A program made the position numbers and the translations under genes. Under the pieces are notes generated by a model. It saw only the letters and a program-made list of their open reading frames with translations, had not been told where the DNA came from and made no database searches. DNA of 64,000 bases from the NCBI GenBank assembly GCA_020848615.1, contig JADLHW010000063.1, positions 22,588 through 86,587 of the forward strand. The letters run 5' to 3'. Origin of the DNA: Thermoleophilia bacterium (lineage in GTDB: Bacteria > Actinomycetota > Thermoleophilia > Miltoncostaeales > Miltoncostaeaceae). Positions 25,376 to 35,500 of the stretch are shown here, piece by piece (the stretch's first letter is position 1; each line of letters starts with the position of its first letter).

Positions 25376-26425
25376 CTACCGCGGCAGCCCGACGGCGGCG
25401 AACGCCTCGCGCACGGCGTCCGGGGTCCCGGCGGGCACGTCGCCGGTGCGGGCCAGCTCCGTGGCGCAGGCGCCGATGACCGACACCGCGTCGTTGAACG
25501 CCGCCGTCGCCCACAACCGCAGCAGGGCCGTGTACCACACCCGCATCGCCGCGGGCGTCCCGACGCGCAGGGCGGTGAGGACGAACGCGCGGTTCGGGAT
25601 GCCGCTGTTGATGTGCACCCCGCCGTCGTCGTCCTGGCCGGTGTAGAGGTCGTCCATGTGCGCCGGCTGCGGGTCCCTGCCGAGCACGTCGTCGTCGTAG
25701 GCGGTGCCCGGGTCCTTCATCGACCGGATCGCGACGCCGGTGACCTGCGGGCCGATGACCTCGTTGCCCACCAGCCAGTCCGCGTCCTGGGCGGTCACCC
25801 CCTCGGCGTGCTGGCTGATGGCCGCGCCGAACACGTCCGAGAAGTGCTCGTTCAGCGCCCCCGACTGGCCCCGGTACTCGAGCGCCGCGGTGAACTGGGT
25901 CACGCCGTGCGCGAGTTCGTGGGCCACCACCTCCAGGGACCGGGTGAAGCTGAGGAACACCCTCCCGTCGCCGTCGCCGAAGGTCATCTCGTCGCCGTCC
26001 CAGTAGGCGTTCATGTAGCGGACGCCGTAGTGGACGTTGAGCAGCAGCGGCATCCCGTGGCCGTCCACGGAGTCCCGTGACAGATGGGACCGCAGGTAGT
26101 CGCGCACCGTGCCGGCGTGGTCGTACGCGGCGTCGGCGTCCGGGTCGCCGGTGGGCGCGGCGCCCTCGGCGCGCACCCGGCGGACGCGCTGCTCCCATGT
26201 CCCCGAGGAGTCCCACACCTCGCGCCCCGCGGCGGCGCCGGTCGCCGGCTCCGGCTGGACGGCCAGGACGCCCGGGGCCGCCCGGGTGGCGAGCCGGCGC
26301 AGGCGCGCGTGGCGGGACAGGGTGGCGGACACGCGCGCCCGCTCCCGGACCTCGGGGTCCTCCGAACGGGCGATGCGGTCCAGCAGGTACGGCGGGACGA
26401 AACAGCAGCGGCATGCGCGGCCCAT
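25376..26425 (-). CDS. Protealysin-like M4 family metallopeptidase
   Basis: 349 residues, thermolysin family, with a short precursor instead of a signal peptide. The N-terminus CRCCFVPPYLLDRIARS carries the PPY-L motif of protealysin-type propeptides, which implies cytoplasmic storage or non-Sec release. Zinc motif HELAH (His169, Glu170, His173), third ligand Glu193 in LNEHFSDVFG, and HINSGIPN. Strong SD (AGGAGGAA) before ATG 26425. It sits between oligoendopeptidase F and its inhibitor gene. Four cysteines in the first ten residues are unusual and might bind metal or redox partners. Confidence 0.92.
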   Translation of the reverse strand: MGRACRCCFVPPYLLDRIARSEDPEVRERARVSATLSRHARLRRLATRAAPGVLAVQPEPATGAAAGREVWDSSGTWEQRVRRVRAEGAAPTGDPDADAAYDHAGTVRDYLRSHLSRDSVDGHGMPLLLNVHYGVRYMNAYWDGDEMTFGDGDGRVFLSFTRSLEVVAHELAHGVTQFTAALEYRGQSGALNEHFSDVFGAAISQHAEGVTAQDADWLVGNEVIGPQVTGVAIRSMKDPGTAYDDDVLGRDPQPAHMDDLYTGQDDDGGVHINSGIPNRAFVLTALRVGTPAAMRVWYTALLRLWATAAFNDAVSVIGACATELARTGDVPAGTPDAVREAFAAVGLPR

Positions 26426-26439
26426 GCTTCCTCCTCGGC

Positions 26440-28233
26440 TCAGCCCGCCTCGGCGGCCTCCACCATGCGGGTCATCTCCGCGAACCCGGGCTCCCAGCAC
26501 GCCGGGTCGTCCAGGTCCACCCCGAGCGGGCGCAGCAGGTCCGCGGGTGCGGCGCTGCCGCCGGCGGCCAGGAACGCCATGTACCGCTCCGCGAACGGGG
26601 CGCCCTCCGCCCGGTACCGGGAGTACAGGGCGAGGGTCACCAGGTGCGCGAACACGTACGCATACGTGTAGAAGCGCGTCGAGATGAAGTGCGGGATGTA
26701 CGACCACCCCAGGCGGTACCCCTCCGGCAGGCCCACCGAGTCGCCGTAGTACGCGCGGTTGCGGTCCAGCCAGATCTCCGAGAGGCGGTCGGCGGTGAGC
26801 GTCTGGCCCTCCGCGCGGATCCCGTAGGCCCGCTGCTCGTACCGCGCCAGGACCGTCTGCCGGAACACCGTCGCGAAGCTGCCCTCCACCCGCTCGCAGA
26901 TGAGGGCCCGCCGTGTCGCGGGGTCGGTCTCGGTGCCCATGAGGTGATCGAACGTGAGCAGCTCCGCGAACGTGGACGGCACCTCCGCCAGCGCGAGGCC
27001 CGTGTGCACCGACAGGGCGGTCTGCCGGGACGCCGCCAGGGTGAAGTGCATGCCGTGACCCAGCTCGTGGGCGAGGGTCATGACGTCGTCCATGCGGTCC
27101 GTGAAGTTCATGAGCACGTACGGGGAGGCGTCCTGCGCCACCGACGCGCAGAACGCGCCGCCGCGCTTGCCCGTGCGGGGCTCGGCGTCCACCCGGCGCT
27201 CGGTGAAGAAGCCCCCGGCGATCTCCGCGATGCGCGGCGAGAAGCGCCCGAAGGAGGTGTCGATGAGCCGGCGGGCCTCCGGGAAGTCCACGCCGCGGCC
27301 CGCGCCGATGGGCGCGTACTGGTCCCACAGCTCCAGCCGGTCGAGGCCGAGGATCCCGGCCTTCGCGCGGAACCAGCGCTGCGCGAGGCCGTAGTTGGCC
27401 TCCACCGCGTCCATCATGGTGTCCACGACGGCGCGGTCCAGCTCGTTGCGCAGGTGCGTGCGGTCCATCGGGTCCTCGTGCCCGCGCAGGCGGTCCATCG
27501 CCAGGCGGTCCGCCACCAGCGTGTCGTACACGTGCGACAGGGTGTCGGCGTGCGGGTCCAGGCCCTCGTACAGGGCCTCCAGCGCTCGTCGCCGCAGGTC
27601 CCGCCCCGGGTCGCGGACGTGGGCGAGCAGCCGGTCGATGGTGTGCGGTTCCGGGCCGTCCCCGGCGTCGAACGCGACCTCCAGGGTGGAGGTGATGCGG
27701 GAGAACAGCGTCTGCCAGGCGCTGGTGGCCGCGGGCTCCCGCTCGGCGAGCATCCGCTCCTCCGGCTCGCTGAGCATGTACGGCGCGAACCGGCGCATCC
27801 CGATGAGGTGATGGCGGTCGGCGGCCACCTGCGGGCTGTCCGCCAGCTCCACCGCGCGGACCTCGTCGAGGGCCATCCACTCCAGCTCGAAGAACCGCAG
27901 GGCGTTGCCGGCCTCCACGAGGCTGCGGTCGATGAACGCGGAGAGGTCCCGGTTCTCCTCGTCGGTCACGTCCACCGACTCGCGCAGGTGGGCGTAGGAG
28001 CTCACGCGCGAGAGCTCGTTGTCGAGCACGGCGAGCTCGGCGAGCGCCTCCGCCAGGCCGTCGGCGGTGATCGTCGCCAGGGCGCCGCGGTACGCCGACT
28101 CGAATGCGCGGGACCGCTCCAGCGCGGCCTGCATGCGCCGGCGAGCCTCCTGGGCGCCGTCGACGAGGGGGGCGAGGTCCCAGCGGACGCCTGCGGCGTT
28201 GGGACCGGTGGGGGCAAGGGTGTCGGTCGTCAT
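26440..28233 (-). CDS. pepF: Oligoendopeptidase F (M3 family)
   Basis: 597 residues, cytoplasmic zinc peptidase cutting short peptides. Helical N-terminal domain, then zinc motif HELGH (His389, Glu390, His393) in DVMTLAHELGHGMHFTLA, and the downstream Glu-bearing helix ALAEVPSTFAE; C-terminal HFISTRFYTYAYVFAHL. ATG 28233 overlaps the PHP gene's stop as ATGA, and TACCCT lies 7 nt upstream inside the PHP gene, so an internal leaderless promoter may add to operon transcription. It works with the M4 gene 14 bp downstream in peptide turnover. Confidence 0.95.
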   Translation of the reverse strand: MTTDTLAPTGPNAAGVRWDLAPLVDGAQEARRRMQAALERSRAFESAYRGALATITADGLAEALAELAVLDNELSRVSSYAHLRESVDVTDEENRDLSAFIDRSLVEAGNALRFFELEWMALDEVRAVELADSPQVAADRHHLIGMRRFAPYMLSEPEERMLAEREPAATSAWQTLFSRITSTLEVAFDAGDGPEPHTIDRLLAHVRDPGRDLRRRALEALYEGLDPHADTLSHVYDTLVADRLAMDRLRGHEDPMDRTHLRNELDRAVVDTMMDAVEANYGLAQRWFRAKAGILGLDRLELWDQYAPIGAGRGVDFPEARRLIDTSFGRFSPRIAEIAGGFFTERRVDAEPRTGKRGGAFCASVAQDASPYVLMNFTDRMDDVMTLAHELGHGMHFTLAASRQTALSVHTGLALAEVPSTFAELLTFDHLMGTETDPATRRALICERVEGSFATVFRQTVLARYEQRAYGIRAEGQTLTADRLSEIWLDRNRAYYGDSVGLPEGYRLGWSYIPHFISTRFYTYAYVFAHLVTLALYSRYRAEGAPFAERYMAFLAAGGSAAPADLLRPLGVDLDDPACWEPGFAEMTRMVEAAEAG

Positions 28234-29132
28234 CCGGGCGAGGGTACACCCTGGTCCAGGGCCCGGAAGAGCCCGTCCGGCGTGTCCGGCGGCAGGGGAG
28301 GGACGCCCGTGTCGCCCAGCTCGAAGCGCTGCCCCGGGGCGTGGAAGTCCGACCCGCCGCACGGCACCAGGCGCAGCCGCCGGGCGATCAGCGCGTACGC
28401 GTCGCGCTGCTCCGGCGTGTGTTCCGGGCGGTGCACCTCGATGCCCACGAGGCCGGCGTCGCGCAGGGACTGGACGGTGCCGTGCAGGTGCCGGGTCCCG
28501 AGCCGCAGGGTGGCGGGGTGGGCGAGCACCGGCGCCCCGCCGGAGGCCCGCACCAGGCGGACCGCCTCGTGCGGGCCGACGCCGCGGTGCGGCACGTACG
28601 CCGGGGCGTCGTCGGCGAGGAACCGCGCGAAGGCGTCCGCGCGGGAGGCCGCGTGGCCGGCGTCGACCAGCGCCGCGGCGACGTGCGGACGGCCCACCGT
28701 GCCGTCGGTGTGCCGGGCCACGTCGGCCATCGTGACCGGTGCCCCCAGCTCCGCGAGGCGCGCGAGGATGCGCTCCATGCGACGGGCGCGATGCCCGCGG
28801 AGCTCCTGCAGGCGGCCGGCGAGCGGTTCGGGGGCGGGGCCCGGCAGGTAGCCGAGCAGGTGGAACATGCCGCGCTCCACGGCGACGCTGATCTCGATGC
28901 CGGGGATCACCCGGACGCCCGTCGCGGCGCCCGCGGCGAGCGCCTCGTCCAGCCCGGCGAGCGTGTCGTGGTCGGTCACGGCCAGCGTCCCGATCCCCAG
29001 CCCGGCGGCGCGATGGACCAGTTCCGCGGGGGCGAGGTCCCCGTCGGAGGCGCGGGTGTGCGCGTGCAGGTCGGCGCGCGCGGGGGTGCTCAGTCGGCGG
29101 TGCCCTCGGCCACGGGCAGGTGCAGCCCGCAC
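28230..29132 (-). CDS. PHP-domain phosphoesterase
   Basis: About 290-300 residues. PHP metal motifs are intact: ADLHAHTRASDG, AVTDHDTLAG, IPGIEIS, VLAHPATLR, CGGSDFHAPG. This subfamily hydrolyses 3',5'-bisphosphonucleosides or 5' ends of RNA. Removing pAp would suit its neighbour CysH, because pAp is the by-product of PAPS reduction; that match is inference but attractive. The start is ambiguous: GTG 29132 (AAGG 6 nt upstream, 43-nt overlap with cysH) or a CTG at 29093 in a CTGA overlap, which gives the more family-like N-terminus. Confidence 0.87.
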   Translation of the reverse strand: MRAAPARGRGHRRLSTPARADLHAHTRASDGDLAPAELVHRAAGLGIGTLAVTDHDTLAGLDEALAAGAATGVRVIPGIEISVAVERGMFHLLGYLPGPAPEPLAGRLQELRGHRARRMERILARLAELGAPVTMADVARHTDGTVGRPHVAAALVDAGHAASRADAFARFLADDAPAYVPHRGVGPHEAVRLVRASGGAPVLAHPATLRLGTRHLHGTVQSLRDAGLVGIEVHRPEHTPEQRDAYALIARRLRLVPCGGSDFHAPGQRFELGDTGVPPLPPDTPDGLFRALDQGVPSPG

Positions 29133-29812
29133 TCGACCTTGCCGGTGCCCGCCCAGCGGCCGGCCCGCGGGTCCTCGCCGGGGGCGACCGCCCTGGTGCA
29201 CGGCATGCAGCCGATGCTGGGGTAGCCCCGGTCGTGGAGCGGGTTGTAGGGGATGTCGTGGGCGTACAGGTAGCCCATGACGTCCTCGGTGGTCCAGTCC
29301 GCCAGCGGCTGGACCTTCACGACGCCGCGGCCGGCGTCCAGCTCCACCTTGCGGGCGGCGGCGCGGGTGCTGGCCTGCTCCCGGCGGATGCCGGTGATCC
29401 AGGCGTCCATGCCCTCCAGGGCGCGCGCGAGGGGCGCCACCTTGCGCAGGGCGCAGCAGCGGTCCGGGTCGCGGAGCCACAGCTCCGGCCCCTCGTCGTG
29501 CGCCTGCTCCCCCACCGTGCGCAGCGGGTCGACGCGTTCCACCGTGAGGTCGTACCGCTCGATGAGCGCGTCCCTGGTGGCGTACGTCTCGGGGAACAGG
29601 AGCCCCGTGTCGAGCTCCACGATGCGCACCCGCAGCCCCGCATCGTGCAGCATGTGCACGAGCACCGAGGACTGGAACTGCCACGAGCAGGTCAGCACGA
29701 TGCGGTCGCCGAAGCGCTCGGCCGCCCACGCCAGCAGATCCTGGGCGGGCAGCGGCTCGAAGCGCCGGGCGAGCTCGTCGGCCTCCGCGGCCGTCATCGG
29801 TGCGCCGATCAT
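29090..29812 (-). CDS. cysH: Phosphoadenylyl/adenylyl-sulfate reductase
   Basis: 240 residues; reduces APS or PAPS to sulfite in sulfate assimilation. LTCSWQFQSSVLVHML is the PP-loop region; ELDTGLLFPETYATRD, WITGIRREQASTR and QPLADWTTEDV are conserved. Paired cysteines CCALRK and CMPCTRAV, plus ECGLH, match the [4Fe-4S]-bearing type, which usually prefers APS. ATG 29812 is chosen because TAGCCT is 7 nt upstream (leaderless). First gene of the cysH-PHP-pepF-M4-inhibitor cluster. No ATP sulfurylase or sulfite reductase gene is in the window. Confidence 0.94.
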   Translation of the reverse strand: MIGAPMTAAEADELARRFEPLPAQDLLAWAAERFGDRIVLTCSWQFQSSVLVHMLHDAGLRVRIVELDTGLLFPETYATRDALIERYDLTVERVDPLRTVGEQAHDEGPELWLRDPDRCCALRKVAPLARALEGMDAWITGIRREQASTRAAARKVELDAGRGVVKVQPLADWTTEDVMGYLYAHDIPYNPLHDRGYPSIGCMPCTRAVAPGEDPRAGRWAGTGKVECGLHLPVAEGTAD

Positions 29813-29843
29813 CTCCACGAGGCTACCAGAGGAAAAGAGGGGC

Positions 29844-30170
29844 ATGTCCGGGGGGAATACGGGGAATTCGCGGCTGGTGTACACCAGCGACGCCGGACGG
29901 GTGGAGGAGGAACGCCCCGCGGCGGAGCCGCCCGCCGGCGACGGGATCGTGCGCGTGAGCCGCACCAAGGCGGGCCGGAAGGGCAAGACGGTCACGCTGG
30001 TCACCGGGCTGCCGCACGGCGACCTGGAGGCCGTCGCGAAGGAGCTGAAGCGGCTCTGCGGATCCGGGGGCGCCGTGAAGGACGGCGTGGTGGAGCTGCA
30101 GGGCGACCACCGCGACAGGGTGGTGCTCGCGCTGAGCGGCCGTTACCGGGTCAAGCCGGCCGGGGGCTGA
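29844..30170 (+). CDS. SUI1/eIF1-like translation factor (YciH type)
   Basis: 108 residues. After a short variable start, VRVSRTKAGRKGKTVTLVTGL and GCGGAVKDG-like LCGSGGAVKDGVVELQGDHRDRV are the SUI1 core. Bacterial YciH proteins resemble eukaryotic eIF1 and influence start-codon choice in vitro, mainly against non-canonical or leaderless starts. That is notable in a window rich in leaderless genes. SD AGGAAAAGAGG precedes the ATG. Its last 20 nt overlap the convergent Ppx gene. It is 31 bp from cysH, head to head. Confidence 0.93.
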   Translation: MSGGNTGNSRLVYTSDAGRVEEERPAAEPPAGDGIVRVSRTKAGRKGKTVTLVTGLPHGDLEAVAKELKRLCGSGGAVKDGVVELQGDHRDRVVLALSGRYRVKPAGG

Positions 30171-31701
30171 CCGGCCCGGAGCCCGCCGCCAGCAGGGACA
30201 GGGGCGCGCCGAACGCGCGCTCCATGTGCGGGCCCTCGGCCTCGGCCGACCACAGGGCCAGCGACGGGTCCCCGGAGCACTTCACCGTGATCTCCAGGCT
30301 CCCGTCGCGCATCCGGCAGCGCAGGCTCCGCACCTGGCCGGCCTTCGCCCGCTCGAGCTGCTCGGCGAGCCGCAGCAGGGCGACGCCCCGCCGGTAGGCC
30401 CTCTCGTCGGAGGGGCGCAGCAGCTGCGCGTACGGCTCCAGGGACGGCACGCCCTTGCGGTGCCCGCGGAGCATGCTGGCGATCAGGGCGAGCTCCCGGT
30501 GGTTGAACCCCGGCAGGCTCGTGTTGAGGCTGAGGTACTCGGAGTGCCGGTGGTGGGCGCTGTAGTCCACGTGCACCCCCACGTCGTGCAGCATCGCGGC
30601 GGCCCACAGGACCTCCCGCTCCCCGGTGTCGCCGGGATGCAGGCCCAGGCGGGCGGTCGCGTCGAACGCCATGAGCGCGACCGCCGCGACCTGCTCGGCG
30701 TGCTCGCGCTCGAAGCCGAACCGGGCGCCGGCGTTGAGCACCGAGGTGCGGCGCACGTCCTCCAGCAGCGGCGGGTCCTGCCCCGCGAGGTAGTGCTCCA
30801 TGAACACGCCCTCCCGCAGCCCCTGGGCCGTGACGTCCATGCGCCGGCAGCCCAGCACGGCCATGGCCTCGTCGATCGCCAGGGCGGCGGCGAGGATGAT
30901 GTCCGCCCGGTCGGAGCGCAGGCCGGGCAGGCCCCGCCGCTGGTCCACCGGCAGCGCCAGCAGGGCGTCGATGGTGTCCCCGAGCGCCTCCCGAGAGATG
31001 CGGTGCCCGTCGGGGTTCACGAACGGCGCGCCGGTGCGGCGCTGCTCCATCACCGCGAGGGTCCGCACCGCGCCGCCGATGCCGACGATGCGTCCGCCGC
31101 CCTCCAGCCACCGGTGGTCCTGCAGGGTCCTGCGGACGTGCTTGCGCAGCGCCGCGACCTCCCGGCCGGAGCGCTGATCGCCGGTGAGGAACGCCTCGGT
31201 GAGCCGCACCGCGCCCAGCGGGGCACTCATCGAGTTGGTGAGCAGGCGGTCCGCGATGCGGCCGATCTGCAGCGACCCGCCGCCGATGTCCAGGAACCAG
31301 CCGTCCCGCACGGTGGTGCCGTTCACCGCCGCCAGGTAGCCGTACCGCGCCTCGTCGGCCTCGGTGAGCACCCGCACCGGGAGGCCCGTGCCGGTGAGGG
31401 CCGCCAGCGCCTCCTCCTGGTTCGCGGCATCCCGCACGGCGCTGGTCGCCACGCCGTCCACCGCGTCGATGTGCGCCGCCGCGCAGTACGCGGCGTACAG
31501 GGCCGCCGCGTGCTCGGCGCGCGCCAGGGCACGGCGCTTCAGACGGCCGTCGGCCTGACCCTCCGAGAGACGCACGGCCTCGCGGATCTCGTCGACCAGC
31601 CGGAACCACTCGCCCGGGATCCAGCGGAACACCACCAGCCGGAAGCTGTTGGAGCCCATGTCGACGATCGCGATCGTCCGCTCCTGCGCCGGCGCGTTCA
31701 C
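30151..31701 (-). CDS. Ppx/GppA phosphatase with C-terminal HD domain
   Basis: 516 residues. N-terminal ASKHA fold typical of exopolyphosphatase and pppGpp phosphatase (IAIVDMGSNSFRLVV, ATSAVRDAAN, LDIGGGSLQI, IVGIGGAVRTLA). The C-terminal half has HD-domain motifs (AAMLHDVGVHVDYSAHHRHSEYL). It hydrolyses polyphosphate and/or the alarmone pppGpp; the sequence does not choose between them. GTG 31701 with GAGGG upstream is preferred over the track's start 14 codons earlier. Its 3' end overlaps the convergent SUI1 gene by 20 nt. Confidence 0.94.
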   Translation of the reverse strand: MNAPAQERTIAIVDMGSNSFRLVVFRWIPGEWFRLVDEIREAVRLSEGQADGRLKRRALARAEHAAALYAAYCAAAHIDAVDGVATSAVRDAANQEEALAALTGTGLPVRVLTEADEARYGYLAAVNGTTVRDGWFLDIGGGSLQIGRIADRLLTNSMSAPLGAVRLTEAFLTGDQRSGREVAALRKHVRRTLQDHRWLEGGGRIVGIGGAVRTLAVMEQRRTGAPFVNPDGHRISREALGDTIDALLALPVDQRRGLPGLRSDRADIILAAALAIDEAMAVLGCRRMDVTAQGLREGVFMEHYLAGQDPPLLEDVRRTSVLNAGARFGFEREHAEQVAAVALMAFDATARLGLHPGDTGEREVLWAAAMLHDVGVHVDYSAHHRHSEYLSLNTSLPGFNHRELALIASMLRGHRKGVPSLEPYAQLLRPSDERAYRRGVALLRLAEQLERAKAGQVRSLRCRMRDGSLEITVKCSGDPSLALWSAEAEGPHMERAFGAPLSLLAAGSGPVSPRPA

Positions 31702-31811
31702 ACGACCCTCGTTTCCGGTTTGCCGAGCGCTAACCGCACGCATACCCGGCTCTCACCCGGGCGGGATTGGATGCCGCCCAACGCTCCACCACACCCCGAA
31801 AGGACACCGCG

Positions 31812-31964
31812 ATGACCGTCGTCGCACTTCCCCAGTCGAGTGAGCTCTCCCGCATCGCCGCCCTGCTGGACCGCATGGACCCGCAGCCCGCCGGCGAGTG
31901 CACCGTCCCCGGTTGCCTCCACCTGCACGGCGAGGCCACGCGCGACCTCCCGGCGGCGGCTTGA
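31812..31964 (+). CDS. Small hypothetical protein (50 aa)
   Basis: 50 residues: a helical start (MTVVALPQSSELSRIAALLDRM) and a Cys/His cluster ECTVPGCLHLHGEA that might bind zinc (CxxxxC-x-H-x-H). SD-like AAAGGA precedes ATG 31812. It is divergent from the Ppx gene. Family not recognised. Codon use is normal for the window, supporting a real gene, but the evidence is limited. Confidence 0.5.
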   Translation: MTVVALPQSSELSRIAALLDRMDPQPAGECTVPGCLHLHGEATRDLPAAA

Positions 31965-31998
31965 GTCCCGCCCCGGCGTCCCGCGGCACTCCGCACGG

Positions 31999-33192
31999 CT
32001 ACTCGCCGGGGTGCCGCGGGATCTCCCGGAGGAAGGGCCGGGAATCGGCGGCGGCGAGGGCGATGCGCCCCGCCGCCAGGTCGAGCAGGGGCGCGCCGGC
32101 GAGCCGGTGACGCCACCCCGACGCGAGCGGGGACTCGTCTCCGTCGCGTCCGCCGATCGCGTGCGCCAGGTACGTCTCCACCTCGTCGCGCGTCGCGAGC
32201 AGGCTCGGCGCCAGGTCGGCCTCGGCGGCCCGGGCCGCCACCAGGATCTGCCCGAGGGCCGCGAGGCTCTCCATGCGCACCTGCACCTCCGGCGGCGGCG
32301 GCGGGGGCATGCTCATGGGCGGCGTGTCATTCCCGCGGCGGATCGCCTCCAGCATCGCCTCGACGTCCGAGGCGCGGACCCGCTCCGGCAGGCCGCGCTC
32401 CTGCTGGAGCTGCTGGGCGGTCGTGGGCCGCCTGCGGGCCATCTCGAGCAGCGTCCGGTCGGGGACCACCCAGGCCGCGGGCCGGTCGCGGCGGGCGGCC
32501 TCCAGCTCCCGCCACCGCGCGAGCTCCTTCAGCACCGCCCGGTCACGGGCGCTGAGCTTGCCCTGGCCCTTGACCTTCCGCCAGGACTCCTCCGGATCCG
32601 GCATCCACCGTGAGGCGGTCCCATAGCGGCGCTCGTGCTCCTCGGCGACCCAGTCGGCCCGCCCCAGGCGCTCGGCGCGCTGGCACAGCTCCCCCCACAG
32701 GCGCTCCAGGTGCTCGACGTCGGCGCGGGCGTACCGCAGCTGCCGGGCGCTGAGCGGCCTGCGGCTCCAGTCGGTGTACTGCTCGCCCTTGTCCAGGCGC
32801 ACCTTCAGGACCCGGTCCAGCAGCACCGACAGCCCCTGGCCGGCGCCGAGGCCCACGAACCCGGCGGCCAGCTGCACGTCCACGAGGTTCGCCGGGCTCG
32901 TGGCGTAGTTCATCGCCAGCAGCGTGAGGTCCGCGGACGGCGCATGCATGATCGTGAGCAGCGACGGGTCGGCGACCAGCGCGGCGAGCGGCTCGATGGG
33001 GGCGCCCTCGATGGGGTCGACCAGATGCACCGCGTCGCCCACCGCCACCTGCACCAGGCACGGCTGCGGCGAGTACGTGCGCTCCCACAGGAACTCGAAG
33101 TCGATGGTGAAGCGTCCCGCCGCCCGGGCGGAGCGCACGACGGCGCCCACGCCGGAGGCGTCGGTGATGACCTGAGGGGTGTCGCTCGCCAC
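31999..33192 (-). CDS. rnd: Ribonuclease D
   Basis: 397 residues. DEDDy-type 3'-5' exonuclease domain at the N-terminus (TIDFEFLWERTY; note DFE rather than the usual DTE; MHAPSADLTLL; LRYARADVEHL), then two HRDC-like helical regions (RDRAVLKELARWRELEAARRDRP). It trims tRNA and other small RNA 3' ends. The GTG start has TAGGGT 6 nt upstream, giving a leaderless message from a promoter shared with the divergent ABC-F gene. The C-terminal 120 residues, after a Pro-rich linker (MSMPPPPPPE), are less conserved. Confidence 0.92.
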   Translation of the reverse strand: MASDTPQVITDASGVGAVVRSARAAGRFTIDFEFLWERTYSPQPCLVQVAVGDAVHLVDPIEGAPIEPLAALVADPSLLTIMHAPSADLTLLAMNYATSPANLVDVQLAAGFVGLGAGQGLSVLLDRVLKVRLDKGEQYTDWSRRPLSARQLRYARADVEHLERLWGELCQRAERLGRADWVAEEHERRYGTASRWMPDPEESWRKVKGQGKLSARDRAVLKELARWRELEAARRDRPAAWVVPDRTLLEMARRRPTTAQQLQQERGLPERVRASDVEAMLEAIRRGNDTPPMSMPPPPPPEVQVRMESLAALGQILVAARAAEADLAPSLLATRDEVETYLAHAIGGRDGDESPLASGWRHRLAGAPLLDLAAGRIALAAADSRPFLREIPRHPGE

Positions 33193-33197
33193 CCCGC

Positions 33198-33204
33198 TAC
33201 CCTA
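33198..33204. promoter_or_regulatory. Symmetrical bidirectional -10 for RNase D and ABC-F genes
   Basis: TACCCTA reads as TACCCT on the plus strand and TAGGGT on the minus strand. It is 8 nt from the ABC-F GTG and 6 nt from the RNase D GTG. Both would be leaderless, driven by the same seven base pairs. Confidence 0.6.
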
Positions 33205-33211
33205 TCCGGTC

Positions 33212-35092
<1,881 letters not shown>

Positions 35093-35108
35093 CCCACGGC
35101 CCGCCGTG

Positions 35109-35306
35109 TCAGGACGCGCGGCTGTCGGGCGGCTCGGGGGCCGCGGGCAACGCCCATGCGCGCTCCAGCCGGGCGACCTCCCCCGCCGCGCCGACCCTGT
35201 GGAAGTACGCGTCGCGGGCGGCGCGGAACTCCTGCCAGTCGGAGGCCGAACGCGTCCGCGGGCGGTGCTCGTCGTGTGGGGCCGGGCCGGGTGAATCGCC
35301 GCGCAT
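35109..35306 (-). CDS. Small hypothetical protein (65 aa)
   Basis: 65 residues, polar and Arg-rich (EHRPRTRSASDWQEFRAARDAYFHRVGAAGEVARLERAWALP), no Cys. Good SD (AGGAG) before ATG 35306. It converges on the ABC-F gene with a 16-bp gap holding CACGGC-CC-GCCGTG. The family is not recognised. The DWQEFRAARDAYFHR core could be a helical binding module. Confidence 0.55.
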   Translation of the reverse strand: MRGDSPGPAPHDEHRPRTRSASDWQEFRAARDAYFHRVGAAGEVARLERAWALPAAPEPPDSRAS

Positions 35307-35457
35307 GCTGCTCCTCCCATGCTCGTCGCCGAGTGGGGACATCCTGATCACCCGGCGGCGGGCAATGCGATGGGGGAGAACCCCGGATGTGCCGGCGGAG
35401 GGCGCGTCCGGAGCGCGGATGGGCGATTCCGGCGGGTTCGGGACCCGCGGGCCGGCC

Positions 35458-35482
35458 GTCCCGGGCCCCGGCGCGCCGGGAC
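35458..35482 (-). terminator. Candidate terminator of the osmoprotectant operon
   Basis: GTCCCGG pairs with CCGGGAC over an 11-nt loop, beginning 19 nt past the substrate-binding protein stop on the minus strand. No T-tract. The 194-bp gap 35307-35500 holds nothing else I can support. Confidence 0.4.
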
Positions 35483-35500
35483 CCGGACGGGAAAACCGTG

